Positions 1 through 8,860 of a stretch of 60,421 nt of DNA are shown here, piece by piece. A model generated the notes under the pieces. The model ran no database searches. It saw only the letters and a program-made list of their open reading frames with translations, and was not told the origin of the DNA. Position numbers and translations under genes: made by a program. Every line of letters begins with the position of its first letter. Positions within the stretch are counted from its first letter, which is position 1. The DNA is from Mesorhizobium sp. B2-4-3 (GTDB lineage: Bacteria > Pseudomonadota > Alphaproteobacteria > Rhizobiales > Rhizobiaceae): positions 1-60,421 of the forward strand of contig NZ_VFVL01000036.1 of NCBI RefSeq assembly GCF_006442815.1, in the 5' to 3' direction.

Positions 1-19
1 CCAGCGCTAGCATGGGAAA

Positions 20-56
20 CTGTTCGCGATGTCTTCGCACACCTGTTCGCGATGTC
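20..56. repeat. Direct repeat, possible mobile-element end
   Basis: The 14-mer CTGTTCGCGATGTC occurs at 20-33 and again at 43-56. Spaced short direct repeats like this are typical of transposase-binding ends of some insertion sequences, and the copy sits at the window edge. No transposase is visible inside the window, so the assignment is an inference. Confidence 0.3.
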
Positions 57-202
57 CCCAGTCCATACACCCCCTTGCGGGGGAGATCAGCAGCTCCGCC
101 CTCGGCGCCGTTCCTCGAACGCTTCCATGAAGCCCAAGCCCCTTGCGGTGTAGACATCCGGCAGGGCAATGGTAGCGAAACGCCACGCAAGCCGAGCCAA
201 TC

Positions 203-2206
203 ATGCCCACCCTCCACCTCGTCGAAGCCTCGATCGCCGATCTGCGCCGCGCGCTGGAGGAGGGCACCGTCACCAGCGTCGAACTGGTAGGGGCCTATCT
301 CAGGCGCATTGCGTATTTCGACCGCCACGGCATCGCGCTCAACGCGGTCCCCATCCTCAACCCAAAGATGTTCGAGGAGGCGGAAGCTTCGGACCGCCGC
401 CGTCGCGAGGGCAAAACGCTCGGGCGGCTCGACGGCATCCCCTACACCGCCAAGGACAGCTACAAGGCCAAGGGCCTGACGGTCGCCGCCGGCTCGCCGG
501 CCTTCGAGTATCTCGTCGCCTCCGAGGACGCCTTCACCATCGCCCGGCTGCGCGCCGCCGGCGCGGTGCTGATCGGCCTCACCAACATGCCGCCGATGGC
601 CAATGGCGGCATGCAGCGCGGCGTCTATGGCCGCGCCGAGAGCCCGTACAACAAGGACTTTCTCACCGCCGCCTTCGCTTCCGGCTCGTCCAACGGCTCG
701 GGCACGGCGACGGCCGCCAGCTTCGCGGCTTTCGGGCTCGGCGAAGAAACCTGGTCGTCCGGCCGGGCGCCGGCTTCCAACAACGCGCTGGTCGCCTACA
801 CGCCCTCGCGCGGCGTGATCTCGGCGCGCGGCAACTGGCCTTTGGTGCCGACCATGGATGTGGTGGTGCCGCACACGCGGACCGTTCCCGACCTCTTGGA
901 ACTGCTCGACGTCATCGTCGCCGACGATGCCGAGACGCGCGGCGATTTCTGGCGCGTGCAGCCCTGGGTTCATATCCCGAAAACATCGGCGCTGCGGCAG
1001 GCGAGCTACGCCGCGCTCCCGCTGCAAGGTGCGCTCAAGGGCAAGCGCCTCGGCGTGCCGAAACTATATATCGGCAAGGATGAAGGCGCCGACCGCCCGA
1101 TCGAGACGCGCGCCTCTGTGCTGGAGCTCTGGCGTCAGGCGGCGCGCGATCTCGAAGCGCTCGGCGCCGAAGTGGTCGAGGTCGATTTCCCCGTCGTCTC
1201 CAACTACGAGCGTGACCGGCCGGGCGCTCGCTCCATGGTCGACCGTGGCCTTGTGCCGCCGGAATTCGCCGAGCGCGAGATCTGGGACCTGTCCATCTGG
1301 TCCTGGGATGATTTCCTGCGCGCTAATGCCGATCCCGCGATCCCCGATCTTGCTTCGGTCGACGGCGCAAAGATCTTTCCGCAGCCGCCGGGCACCTTGC
1401 GCGACCGTTATGGCGAGGCCGATTTCGATCTGGCGCAATATGTCGAGCGGGCGAAGCGGGGCGTGGCGCCGCTCGCGGGCATTCCCACCATCGAGGCCGG
1501 ACTGAAAGGCCTGGAGGCAACGCGCCGTATCGATTTCGAGGACTGGCTCGATGCCAACCGCCTCGACGCCGTGGTGCTGCCGGCGGTCGCCGACGTCGGT
1601 CCGGCCGATGCCGATGTCGACGAAGCCTCGGCCAAACTCGCCTGGCGCGACGGCACCTGGGTCGCCAACGGCAATCTGGTCTGGCGCCATCTCGGCATTC
1701 CGACGGTGACGGTGCCGATGGGAACGATGGCCGATATCGGCATGCCGGTCGGCCTCACCTTCGCCGGCAAGGCCTACGACGACGTGGCGTTGCTGACCAT
1801 CGCCGGCGACTATGAGCGCGCCACCAGGCGCCGCACCGTTCCGCCGCGCACGCCGGCGCTGGCCGGCGATGTGCTCGAGGGCAGGGGCGTGGCGGCCGGC
1901 GATGCGCCGCTCACGCTGGCGCTGACCGCATGGACGACGCGCTCCGGCGACACCGACGAGATCGCGATCGTGCTGGACGTCGGCGCGGACGAGCCGGCCG
2001 CGATCAAGATTCACGTTAATGGCGAGCCTGTCGTCATGCGGGCGGAGGGCAACCGCCAGACCGGTCGGGTGGTCGTGCCGGCATCGACGCATCAGGGCTT
2101 CCACAGCGTCTGGCGCGGCGCCTATGGCTCGATCGTCACGGCCATCGCGCGCCTGCCCGACGGGCACTGTAAGGGAACCTTCACGATCACTGGCGGGATC
2201 GGGTGA
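203..2206 (+). CDS. Amidase signature family hydrolase
   Basis: A 667-residue amidase-signature enzyme, predicted to hydrolyse a carboxamide to acid plus ammonia in the cytoplasm. The Ser-cisSer-Lys framework is visible: Lys84 in YTAKDSY, the cis-Ser around 162-163 in ASGSSNGSG, and the probable nucleophile Ser186 in a variant TWSSGRAPA stretch where most relatives have TGGSIRxPA. The amidase core fills about the first 560 residues. The last roughly 110 residues form an extra C-terminal domain. Substrate is unknown. The ATG start has only a weak ribosome site. It stands alone, with the lipoprotein gene 76 bases downstream. Confidence 0.85.
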   Translation: MPTLHLVEASIADLRRALEEGTVTSVELVGAYLRRIAYFDRHGIALNAVPILNPKMFEEAEASDRRRREGKTLGRLDGIPYTAKDSYKAKGLTVAAGSPAFEYLVASEDAFTIARLRAAGAVLIGLTNMPPMANGGMQRGVYGRAESPYNKDFLTAAFASGSSNGSGTATAASFAAFGLGEETWSSGRAPASNNALVAYTPSRGVISARGNWPLVPTMDVVVPHTRTVPDLLELLDVIVADDAETRGDFWRVQPWVHIPKTSALRQASYAALPLQGALKGKRLGVPKLYIGKDEGADRPIETRASVLELWRQAARDLEALGAEVVEVDFPVVSNYERDRPGARSMVDRGLVPPEFAEREIWDLSIWSWDDFLRANADPAIPDLASVDGAKIFPQPPGTLRDRYGEADFDLAQYVERAKRGVAPLAGIPTIEAGLKGLEATRRIDFEDWLDANRLDAVVLPAVADVGPADADVDEASAKLAWRDGTWVANGNLVWRHLGIPTVTVPMGTMADIGMPVGLTFAGKAYDDVALLTIAGDYERATRRRTVPPRTPALAGDVLEGRGVAAGDAPLTLALTAWTTRSGDTDEIAIVLDVGADEPAAIKIHVNGEPVVMRAEGNRQTGRVVVPASTHQGFHSVWRGAYGSIVTAIARLPDGHCKGTFTITGGIG

Positions 2207-2281
2207 CAGGCCACCACCGATCTGGCAGAGTGACCTTAAGAGGCCGGGCTGGTCCGTTGTGTTTACTGCTCGGAGGGGGAT

Positions 2282-3130
2282 TTGTACGCTGGCGGCTCAG
2301 TGCGATTGCATGCCGGAGTTCGGTTCAGGCTGATCCGCATCGTCGTGGCATTGGCGGGGCTTGCCCTGGTGCTCGACGGCTGCGCCAATCCCAAGGTCAT
2401 CGAAAGCGCAGTGCCCCAGGCTGCCGCGCCGAAAGCCGCAACACCGAAGCCTGCCAAAGTGGCGGTCGCCTCGCCGGCCGCCTCACCAGCGGTGGCGCCC
2501 GTTGTCGCGTCCCGGTCGTCCTGCACCGACCGGTGGAAATCCCACGGGCATACCACCCAGCCGGAGGCGCAGGCGTTCGCAAAAAGCTGCCTCGCGGGGC
2601 AGGGCGCGGTGGCAAAAATGGTCGACCAGAAGACCGTGACGCGCAAGCTGGCCTACCTGATCGATGCCGAAAAGCCGCTGAGCGGTCTCGAACCTTCAGA
2701 CATAGGGGTTTTCTGCCCCGGCTATCTGCGCCAGGGTCGCGGCGGCCGCGCCGTGTTCTGGCGTACGCTGCTTGCCGACCTGGTCAGCGCGGAATCCGTC
2801 AACAGCAGCTCTGCCGCCTATTGGGAAGAGGACCAGGACCAGTATTCGATCGGCCTGCTGCAATTGTCGCTGTCGGACGAGCAGAGATATCACTGCGGCT
2901 TCAAGTCGGAGGTCGACATCACCGATCCCGACCGTAACCTCGCCTGCGGCGTCAAGATCGTGACGATGCTGGTCGGCGCCGACGGCGCGCTCGGCGGCGG
3001 CGAGGGCACCGAGATGAAGGGCATCGGCGCCTACTGGCAGAATTTGCGCCGGCCTTCGGAAGTGCGCGGCAAGCTGATCGCCGCCACCCGCGCGATCCCG
3101 CAATGCGTGGCCGATCCGAGGAATGCTTAG
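2282..3130 (+). CDS. Lipoprotein with lytic-transglycosylase-like domain
   Basis: A 282-residue protein with a hydrophobic N-terminus ending in a lipobox (LVLDGC, Cys at about 34), followed by an Ala/Pro/Lys-rich linker to about residue 75 and a globular domain. That domain carries SAESVN followed by YSIGLLQLS, which matches the catalytic Glu and the GLxQ element of SLT/lysozyme-fold transglycosylases. It probably acts on peptidoglycan from the inner leaflet of the outer membrane. The assigned start is TTG; a GTG at residue 7 is a possible alternative. Specific family and substrate are unassigned. Confidence 0.7.
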   Translation: MYAGGSVRLHAGVRFRLIRIVVALAGLALVLDGCANPKVIESAVPQAAAPKAATPKPAKVAVASPAASPAVAPVVASRSSCTDRWKSHGHTTQPEAQAFAKSCLAGQGAVAKMVDQKTVTRKLAYLIDAEKPLSGLEPSDIGVFCPGYLRQGRGGRAVFWRTLLADLVSAESVNSSSAAYWEEDQDQYSIGLLQLSLSDEQRYHCGFKSEVDITDPDRNLACGVKIVTMLVGADGALGGGEGTEMKGIGAYWQNLRRPSEVRGKLIAATRAIPQCVADPRNA

Positions 3131-3174
3131 GCGGATAGCAGGACGATTGGCGGCACAGACCGGCGCGGCGCGTT

Positions 3175-3402
3175 ATCTCCCCCCTTGGGGGAGAGAAAGC
3201 ATTTTCCTGCATTTGCGAGCGGGCTTGTCCCCGAGCAAGTGCTTGGAAAATGCCAGAGAGGGGATTTCGTAGGGCGCTGACGCTGCTGTTCGTAGAGCGC
3301 TAACTTTCCTCGCCGGCGCTTTTCCCCTCTCTTGCGATTTCTAACACTTAGCTTCGCTAGGATGTTGAAATCGCTTTCTCCCCCACCAGGGGGGAGATGG
3401 AG
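3175..3402. repeat. Intergenic mosaic repeat, family A variant
   Basis: The outer arms (about 3175-3204 and 3372-3402) are inverted copies of a C-rich ATCTCCCCCC...GGGGGAGA unit also found at 5675, 26691 and 32569. Between them lie a second stem (ATTTTCC at about 3201 with GGAAAAT at about 3245) and a third (AGAGGGGA with TCCCCTCT). The whole gap between the lipoprotein and MFS genes is therefore able to fold into nested hairpins. No coding capacity is evident. Confidence 0.7.
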
Positions 3403-3407
3403 CGGCG

Positions 3408-4646
3408 CTACTCCAGCCAGTCCACCACTAGCGCCATGACACCGAACACCGCGCCTGCGGCGCACACCGCGTTCCAGCCGCCCCAGGCCCAGGCAATGCC
3501 GGCAAGCAGCGAGCCGATTGCGCCGCCGATGAAGAAGATGCCGACGAACAGCCCGTTGATGCGGCCGCGCGCCTTGGGCTGCAAAAGATTGACGGCACGG
3601 CGGCCCAGCGTCTGGTCGCCGACGACGCCGATGTCGAGCAGCACCGCGCTTGCCCCCATCAGCACCAAAGGCAGCCATGCGCCACCGGCCTCGATGGCCC
3701 CGGCAAAGGCGGCGAGCCCGAGCGCCGCGATCAACATGAAATGGCAGGCAATCGTCGCCGGCCGCGTCCAGCCGTGGTCGCCGGCGCGACCGAACAGCGG
3801 CGTCACCGCCGCGCCGCCGGCGCCGACCAGCGCGAACAGCGCGATGCCCTTCTGACTGAGATAGAAAGGTGGAGCGGCAAGCCGCAGCGCCACCGCCGTC
3901 CAGAACACGCTGAAGCCCGCCATCACAAGGGCGGCCGTCAGGGCGCGCCGCCGCAACACCGGCTCCTGGCGCAGGAGCTTGAGCAGCGAGGCGATGAGCC
4001 CCGCATAGGTCGCATTCGCCAGCGGCCGGCGCTTCGGCATGGTGAAGCCGAGCAGGATGGCAAGCAGCGCCAGCGTCGCGGCGACGATGCCATAGAAGGC
4101 GCGCCAGCCGAAGGCGTCGGCGACGAGACTGGCCAGCGGCCGTGACAAAAGGATGCCGATCATCAGACCGCTCATCACATCGCCGATGACGCGCCCGTCC
4201 TGTCCGGGCGGCGCCATCGAGGCCGCGACCGGCACCAGCACCTGTATGCAGGAGGACGCAGCGCCCAGCACGAACAGCACGAAGAGCAGCGAAGCCGCGG
4301 ATGGCGCGACGGAAGCGACCGCCGCTGCCAGCACCGCCGCGAGGAGCATGCGCAGCACCAGAACGCGGTTCTCGACCAGATCGGCGAGCGGCACCAGGAA
4401 GAACAGCCCGGCGGCATAGCCAAGCAGCGCCGCCATCGAGACGAGCCCGACCTCGGATGCCGCCGCGCCCAGCGACGGACCGATCAACCCAACCAACGTC
4501 TGCGGCGCGAAGATGTTGGTGATGATGATGCCGACCGAACCGGCAAACAAGACCGTCTGCGCCCGGGTGATGGTTTGAGCGCCGGTCTCGGCAGGTGGCG
4601 GGACGAAAGCCGTCGCGACGAGTTCAGCGTTGTCGGATCCGGCCAT
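3408..4646 (-). CDS. MFS transporter
   Basis: A 412-residue polytopic protein with about 12 hydrophobic segments, in the size range of major facilitator superfamily exporters. The N-terminal half has the cytoplasmic loop after TM2 (PLADLVENR), the position of the MFS signature. Substrate cannot be read from sequence. It is transcribed divergently from the LysR gene at 4745, and the 98-base gap holds palindromes, so the LysR protein probably controls this transporter. It is convergent with nothing; its 3' end abuts the repeat at 3175-3402. Confidence 0.85.
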   Translation of the reverse strand: MAGSDNAELVATAFVPPPAETGAQTITRAQTVLFAGSVGIIITNIFAPQTLVGLIGPSLGAAASEVGLVSMAALLGYAAGLFFLVPLADLVENRVLVLRMLLAAVLAAAVASVAPSAASLLFVLFVLGAASSCIQVLVPVAASMAPPGQDGRVIGDVMSGLMIGILLSRPLASLVADAFGWRAFYGIVAATLALLAILLGFTMPKRRPLANATYAGLIASLLKLLRQEPVLRRRALTAALVMAGFSVFWTAVALRLAAPPFYLSQKGIALFALVGAGGAAVTPLFGRAGDHGWTRPATIACHFMLIAALGLAAFAGAIEAGGAWLPLVLMGASAVLLDIGVVGDQTLGRRAVNLLQPKARGRINGLFVGIFFIGGAIGSLLAGIAWAWGGWNAVCAAGAVFGVMALVVDWLE

Positions 4647-4659
4647 GATGAGTCCTCGC

Positions 4660-4671
4660 GATATGCATATC
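4660..4671. promoter_or_regulatory. 12-bp palindrome in MFS leader
   Basis: GATATGCATATC is a perfect palindrome 14 bases upstream of the MFS start codon. It may be an operator for the divergent LysR or another regulator (inference from position only). Confidence 0.35.
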
Positions 4672-4695
4672 TCATAAGGACTTTATTCCAAGTCG

Positions 4696-4735
4696 GCATA
4701 ATGCTACAATTGAAACGATCTGATAATGATTATGC
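4696..4735. promoter_or_regulatory. Inverted repeat between MFS and lysR
   Basis: GCATAAT at 4696-4702 is the exact inverse of ATTATGC at 4729-4735, and ATAATGATTAT inside it is itself symmetric. The A+T-rich dyad with T-N11-A-like symmetry is what LysR-type regulators bind, and it sits just upstream of the lysR start. Confidence 0.45.
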
Positions 4736-4744
4736 GAGTTGCGC

Positions 4745-5653
4745 ATGAAGATCCATGACCTTGAAGCCTTCGTCGCCGTCGTCGAGACCGGCTCCATCGT
4801 CGGCGCTTCGACCAGGCTCAACCTCACCCAGCCCGGCGTGACGCGCCGGGTGCAGAACCTCGAGGAGCAACTGGCGACGCCTTTGCTCGACCGCCAGTCG
4901 AAGCCGCTCAAACCCACTGCATCGGGTCGCGAGGCCTATGAGCATGGCCGCCGCGTGCTGCGCTCGCTGGAGGATCTGAAGGCTGGTGTGTCGCCGGACG
5001 GCGAGGTGAGGGGCGAGTTCCGCCTCGGCATCATGCCATATCTGTCGACCAGCGCGCTGTCCGAGCCGCTCGACAGTCTTCGCGGGGCCTTCCCGCAACT
5101 GACGCTGAAGATCACTTCCAGCCTGTCGCCGCGCCTGATGGAGCAGGTGCTGCGCAGCGAGATCGACGCGATCGCGGTCTGCCTCGCCGAGGGCGTCGCG
5201 CCGCCGCCCGAACTCGTCGGCGACGATCTCGGCGTGCAGGCGGTGCTTCTTGTCGCCTCGCCTGGGCTCGGCGTGCCGAAGCCGGCCGAGCTCAACGATC
5301 TCGCGCGCTATCCCTGGGTGCTCAACGAAACCGGCTGCGGCTTCCGCGCCTTCATCCGCCATCGTTTCGAAGTGGCGCGGCTGCCCTTCCATGTCGGCGT
5401 CGAGGCGCAGGGCGCGGATCTGAGAATGTCGCTGGTGGCGCGCGGCCACGGCATCGGCGTCGTCACGCCGGGCGCGCTGTCGGGCAGCCAATGGCGCGAC
5501 GCCGTCGAGGTGGTCGATTGCCCCGGATTCAAGCCCCAGGTGCGCTGCTGGCTGCTCCACCGCCCGCCGGCCGGCAGGCTGGCGCGACCCATCGCGGTCT
5601 TCCGCGACGCGCTGGCGGAAGCGCTGAAGGGCCCGATGCCGCTGATGTCGTAG
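4745..5653 (+). CDS. LysR family transcriptional regulator
   Basis: A 302-residue LTTR. The N-terminal winged helix-turn-helix is clear (MKIHDLEAFVAVVETGS, LTQPGVTRRVQNLE), followed by the effector domain from about residue 90. The ATG at 4745 is preferred over an upstream TTG at 4739 because LTTRs typically begin immediately before this helix. It is divergent to the MFS transporter, its likely target. Effector unknown. Confidence 0.85.
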   Translation: MKIHDLEAFVAVVETGSIVGASTRLNLTQPGVTRRVQNLEEQLATPLLDRQSKPLKPTASGREAYEHGRRVLRSLEDLKAGVSPDGEVRGEFRLGIMPYLSTSALSEPLDSLRGAFPQLTLKITSSLSPRLMEQVLRSEIDAIAVCLAEGVAPPPELVGDDLGVQAVLLVASPGLGVPKPAELNDLARYPWVLNETGCGFRAFIRHRFEVARLPFHVGVEAQGADLRMSLVARGHGIGVVTPGALSGSQWRDAVEVVDCPGFKPQVRCWLLHRPPAGRLARPIAVFRDALAEALKGPMPLMS

Positions 5654-5674
5654 AGCGCGCGGCGCTGGAACTGC

Positions 5675-5850
5675 GATCTCCCCCCTCGTGGGGGAGATGG
5701 CCGGCAGGCCAGAGGGGGCGCTGTCCCGCCCGCGCCTCAAATCAACCTACCGACTGCTCGGAACATTGTTGGCTCGGGCCAACTTGGGAGGCCGCGTTCC
5801 TTCGCGCCTCCTCTGCCCTGCCGGGCATCTCCCCCACGAGGGGGAAGATC
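5675..5850. repeat. Intergenic repeat, family A copy 1
   Basis: Long imperfect inverted repeat: the left arm runs GATCTCCCCCC...GGGGGAGATGGCCGGCAGG and the right arm GCCGGGCATCTCCCCC...GGGGGAAGATC. Each arm is itself a hairpin. The same architecture recurs at 26691-26870 and 32569-32749. Confidence 0.8.
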
Positions 5851-5900
5851 ACGCTCGTCCCCGTTCTTGACCCATCCCCCACCGACGCTATCTTCGCGCC

Positions 5901-6452
5901 ATGCCAGATACCACCCCCTCCATCGCTGCGCCGCTCATCGTCATCGACCTGCAGACCGGCATGTTCGATGGTCGTTTCGATCCGCCGATCCATGACGCCG
6001 ACGCCATCGCCGAGCGCACGCGCGCGCTGATCGCCTGGGCGCGGCGCACGGGCCGCAAGGTGGCCTTCATCCGCCATGACGGGCCGGAGGGCGACCCGCT
6101 GGCGCCGGGCGCTTCCGGCTGGCCGGTATGGCCGCTGCTCGGCCAGGCCGCCGACGAACCGACCTTCGGCAAAAGCGTCGGCAACGCGTTCTCCAACCCC
6201 GACCTCGCCGAATGGGTGGCAGGGCAGGGCGCGCGGGACGTCGTGCTCATCGGCGCCCAGACCGATTTCTGCGTCGCCGCTACCGTGAAGGGAGCCTTCG
6301 CCGAGGGGCTTGGGGTCACCGTGGTCTCCGACGCGCATTCGACGCTGGATTCACTGAAGGAGAAGGCGCCCGACATCATCGCCCGCCACAACGAGGCCTT
6401 CGCGGGGCAGGGCGTATGGATGGCGACCACGGCAGAGCTGGTTGGGGGGTGA
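5901..6452 (+). CDS. Isochorismatase-like cysteine hydrolase
   Basis: A 183-residue member of the isochorismatase-like fold. The Asp-Lys-Cys catalytic set is present: Asp16 in VIDLQTGMF, Lys91 in FGKS, and Cys124 in TDFCVAAT. Members of this family hydrolyse amide or ureido bonds in nicotinamide, carbamoylsarcosine or pyrimidine breakdown, or vinyl ethers. The particular substrate here is not determinable. A cytosine-deaminase-like enzyme is encoded 1.1 kb downstream, which makes a role in amide or pyrimidine nitrogen release plausible but unproven. Confidence 0.85.
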   Translation: MPDTTPSIAAPLIVIDLQTGMFDGRFDPPIHDADAIAERTRALIAWARRTGRKVAFIRHDGPEGDPLAPGASGWPVWPLLGQAADEPTFGKSVGNAFSNPDLAEWVAGQGARDVVLIGAQTDFCVAATVKGAFAEGLGVTVVSDAHSTLDSLKEKAPDIIARHNEAFAGQGVWMATTAELVGG

Positions 6453-6462
6453 GCGCATTCTT

Positions 6463-6606
6463 CCTTCTCCCCCTGTGGGAGAAGGTGGATCGGCGCGCAG
6501 CGCCGAGACGGATGAGGGGTGTTCCAGCGGAGTGAGACGCTGGTTTTCCCTAGAGCACCCCTCATCCGTCGCCTTCGGCGACACCTTTTCCCACAAGGGG
6601 AGAAGG
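6463..6606. repeat. Intergenic repeat, family B copy 1
   Basis: Inverted repeat with outer arms CCTTCTCCCC...GGGGAGAAGG and inner arms around GATGAGGGGTG / CACCCCTCATC. Copies with the same plan occur at 7309-7490 and 37365-37588. It ends just before the ribosome site of the GFA-family gene. Confidence 0.8.
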
Positions 6607-6633
6607 GAAGAACCCCAACCCCAGGAGCCCATC

Positions 6634-7092
6634 TTGCCCACCCCCACTCTTCCCGCCGAAGGCGGCTGTCGCTGCGGCCGCGTGCGCCTGAAGATTTCGG
6701 CAAAGCCGCTGCTCACCATGGCCTGCCACTGCACCGGCTGCCAGTCGATGTCGTCGAGCGCCTATTCGCTGAGCGCGGCGATCCCCTCGGAAGGCTTCGA
6801 GGTGACCAAGGGCGAGCCGGTGGTGGGCGGCTTGCATGGCGCGTCGAAGCACTATTTCTGCGGCTACTGCATGACCTGGATGTTCACGCGACCGGAAGGG
6901 ATCGACTGGTTCGTCAATCTGCGCCCCACCATGCTCGACGACCATGCCTGGTTCGCCCCCTTCATCGAGACCTGGACCAGTGAGAAGTTGCCCTGGGCGG
7001 CGCGTCGGCCGTCCACAGCTACGAAGCGCTGCCGTCCTTCGAGGAATATGAGCCGCTGGTCGCGGAATACGCCGGCACGCAAGGCTGACTGA
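6634..7092 (+). CDS. GFA-family (CENP-V/GFA domain) protein, 3'-frameshifted
   Basis: A glutathione-dependent formaldehyde-activating-enzyme-like protein with the zinc-binding cysteines of the family: GGCRCG, CHCTGC and FCGYC. The TTG start at 6634 follows AGGAG (6623-6627) by six bases; longer readings would translate the upstream repeat. After KLPWA (about 6990-7000) the frame turns into an Arg/Ser-rich tail that ends at 7092. Reading one frame over restores a family-like ending (SAVHSYEALPSFEEYEPL) that stops at 7088. One base therefore seems to be missing near 6995-7005, either a real frameshift or a sequencing error. The zinc site lies upstream of the break, so the truncated protein might keep its fold. 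Confidence 0.75.
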   Translation: MPTPTLPAEGGCRCGRVRLKISAKPLLTMACHCTGCQSMSSSAYSLSAAIPSEGFEVTKGEPVVGGLHGASKHYFCGYCMTWMFTRPEGIDWFVNLRPTMLDDHAWFAPFIETWTSEKLPWAARRPSTATKRCRPSRNMSRWSRNTPARKAD

Positions 7093-7117
7093 GAGCTGGT
7101 CAAAAGCGAGGCCGGTC

Positions 7118-7145
7118 AAAAAAAAGCGACCTAGGGCAAGGTCGC
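7118..7145 (-). terminator. Rho-independent terminator on the minus strand
   Basis: Read on the minus strand, GCGACC (7145-7140), an 8-base loop and GGTCGC (7131-7126) are followed directly by eight T residues (7125-7118). This is a canonical intrinsic terminator. No minus-strand protein gene ends here, which points to a non-coding transcript. Confidence 0.8.
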
Positions 7146-7250
7146 CACTGCCATTTCCGTTCATGGTCGACGCGGCCGTTGGGGGCGCATTGTTGGGGAT
7201 GTGCTTGGGCGTCCGCGTCGACCACGGCGGCCTCATACCGCAGACTGCAC
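7118..7250 (-). ncRNA. Candidate small RNA
   Basis: Upstream of the minus-strand terminator is an 11-bp perfect stem, CCGCGTCGACC at 7213-7223 with GGTCGACGCGG at 7165-7175. It encloses a 37-base loop rich in unpaired C runs (CCCC and CCCCC on the RNA strand). A stable stem, C-rich loop and terminator are the hallmarks of alphaproteobacterial trans-acting sRNAs that pair with Shine-Dalgarno regions. The 5' end is a guess; I could not place a convincing promoter. It cannot be assigned to a named sRNA family. Confidence 0.45.
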
Positions 7251-7308
7251 CATGGCACATTTGCCGCTCGCTGAAACTTCCGCGAAAACGGTATATGGGC
7301 GACTCTTT

Positions 7309-7490
7309 CCTTCTCCCCTTGTGGAAGCAAGTGGCCGAGCGAAGCTCGGACGGATGAGGGTGCTCCAGCTTGGCGGCCACGTTTACGATATCCTTGCAAG
7401 CGATAAGATCACCGGCGCCTCATTCCTTCCAACACCCCTCATCCGTCTCGGCGCTGCGCGCCGATCCACCTTCTCCCACAAGGGAGAGGG
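7309..7490. repeat. Intergenic repeat, family B copy 2
   Basis: Begins CCTTCTCCCCTTGTGG and ends CCTTCTCCCACAAGGGAGAGGG, with internal GGATGAGGGTG / CACCCCTCATCC arms. Same organisation as 6463-6606 and 37365-37588. It fills most of the space between the candidate sRNA and the amidohydrolase gene. Confidence 0.8.
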
Positions 7491-7568
7491 TAACGGCGAA
7501 ACACTTTCTCCCTCGATCCGCATTGACCTCGTCCGCCCGACCGGCGACGACTGAGGCTTTCCTTTTCA

Positions 7569-8777
7569 ATGGATTGCATCGTGGACCAGACTCATTTTCT
7601 CAATGCCAGGCTCGCCGATGGCATGGTCGCCGACCTCGCCGTCGCCGGCGGCCGTTTCAGCGCCATCGTGCCTGCAGCCAATGCGGCGGCGCCGCCGGCC
7701 GGCGCCATCGACCTTGAGGGCCAACTCGTGCTGCCGGCTTTCGTCGAGGGTCATATCCATCTCGACACCTCCTTCTATGGCGATGCCTGGCGCCCGCACA
7801 TTCCCTGCACCAATGGGTTTGACGTGCGCGAGCGGGTCGCCTTCCAGATGCGCAACCTCGAGCAGGCCGCACCGATGGAAGAGCGCGCGAAAAACCAGCT
7901 CGAGCTCTGCGTCGGCAATGGCAGCCTTACCATGCGCAGCCATGTCATGGTCGACGCCGCGGTCGGGCTGAAGCATGTCGAGACGATCCTTGGCGTGCGG
8001 GAGAAATACCGCGACCTGATCGACATCCAGCTCGTCGCCTTCCCGCAGAGCGGCATCCTGTCCTCGCCAGGCACCGCGGAGCTGCTCGACGAGGCGCTCA
8101 AGCTCGGCTGCGACCTGATCGGCGGGCTCGACCCGGCAAGCTTCGATCGCGACGTGAAAGGCCATCTCGATGTCGTCTTCGGCCTTGCCGGAAAGCACGG
8201 CGCCGGCGTCGACATCCACCTGCATGACCGCGGCACGCTTGGCCTGTTCGAGATCGAGGAAATAGTCGCCCGGACCGCGGCACTGGGCATGCAGGGAAAA
8301 GTCGCCGTCAGCCACGCCTACGGGCTGGGCGACATCTCCGCCGATGCGCTGGCAGGGGCCGGCGAGCGGATCGCCGCCGCCGGCGTCGCGATCATGACCA
8401 ACGCGCCCGGCGATCATCCTTTCCCGCCGGTGGCGGCGCTGCGCAAGGGGGGCGTCACGGTCTTCGCCGGCTCCGACAACATCCGCGATTCCTGGTGGCC
8501 CTATGGCGATGGCGACATGCTCAACCGCGCCAACATGATCGGCTACCGCTCCGGCTTCTACGAGGACTGGGAATTGGAAGCCGCCTGCGACGTGGTGAGC
8601 CATGCCGGCGCCAAGGCGCTCGGGCTCGAGGGCTACGGCATCGCCGTCGGCGCCAAGGCGGATTTCGTTGCGCTGAAGGCAGAGCATGTCCCGGAGGCGG
8701 TGGTGGCGGTGCCGAAGGAGCGCACCGTATATCGAGCGGGCAGGGAAGTGGCGCGAGGCGGGAAGGTGGCGGTGTAG
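7569..8777 (+). CDS. Amidohydrolase family, cytosine-deaminase-like
   Basis: A 402-residue metal-dependent amidohydrolase. The metal-binding HxH is at 62-64 (VEGHIHLDTS). Further ligands are apparent as the His in DIHLHD, the His in AVSHAYGL, and the Asp in FAGSDNIRD. A C-terminal GAKADFVAL strand completes the composite beta-sandwich typical of these enzymes. The pattern is closest to cytosine/isocytosine deaminases and the related triazine hydrolases, so it probably deaminates a pyrimidine-like base. The exact substrate is open. It appears to be monocistronic. Confidence 0.8.
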   Translation: MDCIVDQTHFLNARLADGMVADLAVAGGRFSAIVPAANAAAPPAGAIDLEGQLVLPAFVEGHIHLDTSFYGDAWRPHIPCTNGFDVRERVAFQMRNLEQAAPMEERAKNQLELCVGNGSLTMRSHVMVDAAVGLKHVETILGVREKYRDLIDIQLVAFPQSGILSSPGTAELLDEALKLGCDLIGGLDPASFDRDVKGHLDVVFGLAGKHGAGVDIHLHDRGTLGLFEIEEIVARTAALGMQGKVAVSHAYGLGDISADALAGAGERIAAAGVAIMTNAPGDHPFPPVAALRKGGVTVFAGSDNIRDSWWPYGDGDMLNRANMIGYRSGFYEDWELEAACDVVSHAGAKALGLEGYGIAVGAKADFVALKAEHVPEAVVAVPKERTVYRAGREVARGGKVAV

Positions 8778-8860
8778 GACGTCGCGTCCTGGACGGCGGG
8801 CCTTCGCTTGACAACGTCTATTCGGATGTCGCACGTTTCCGCGCAGGTTGGGGACTTGCC

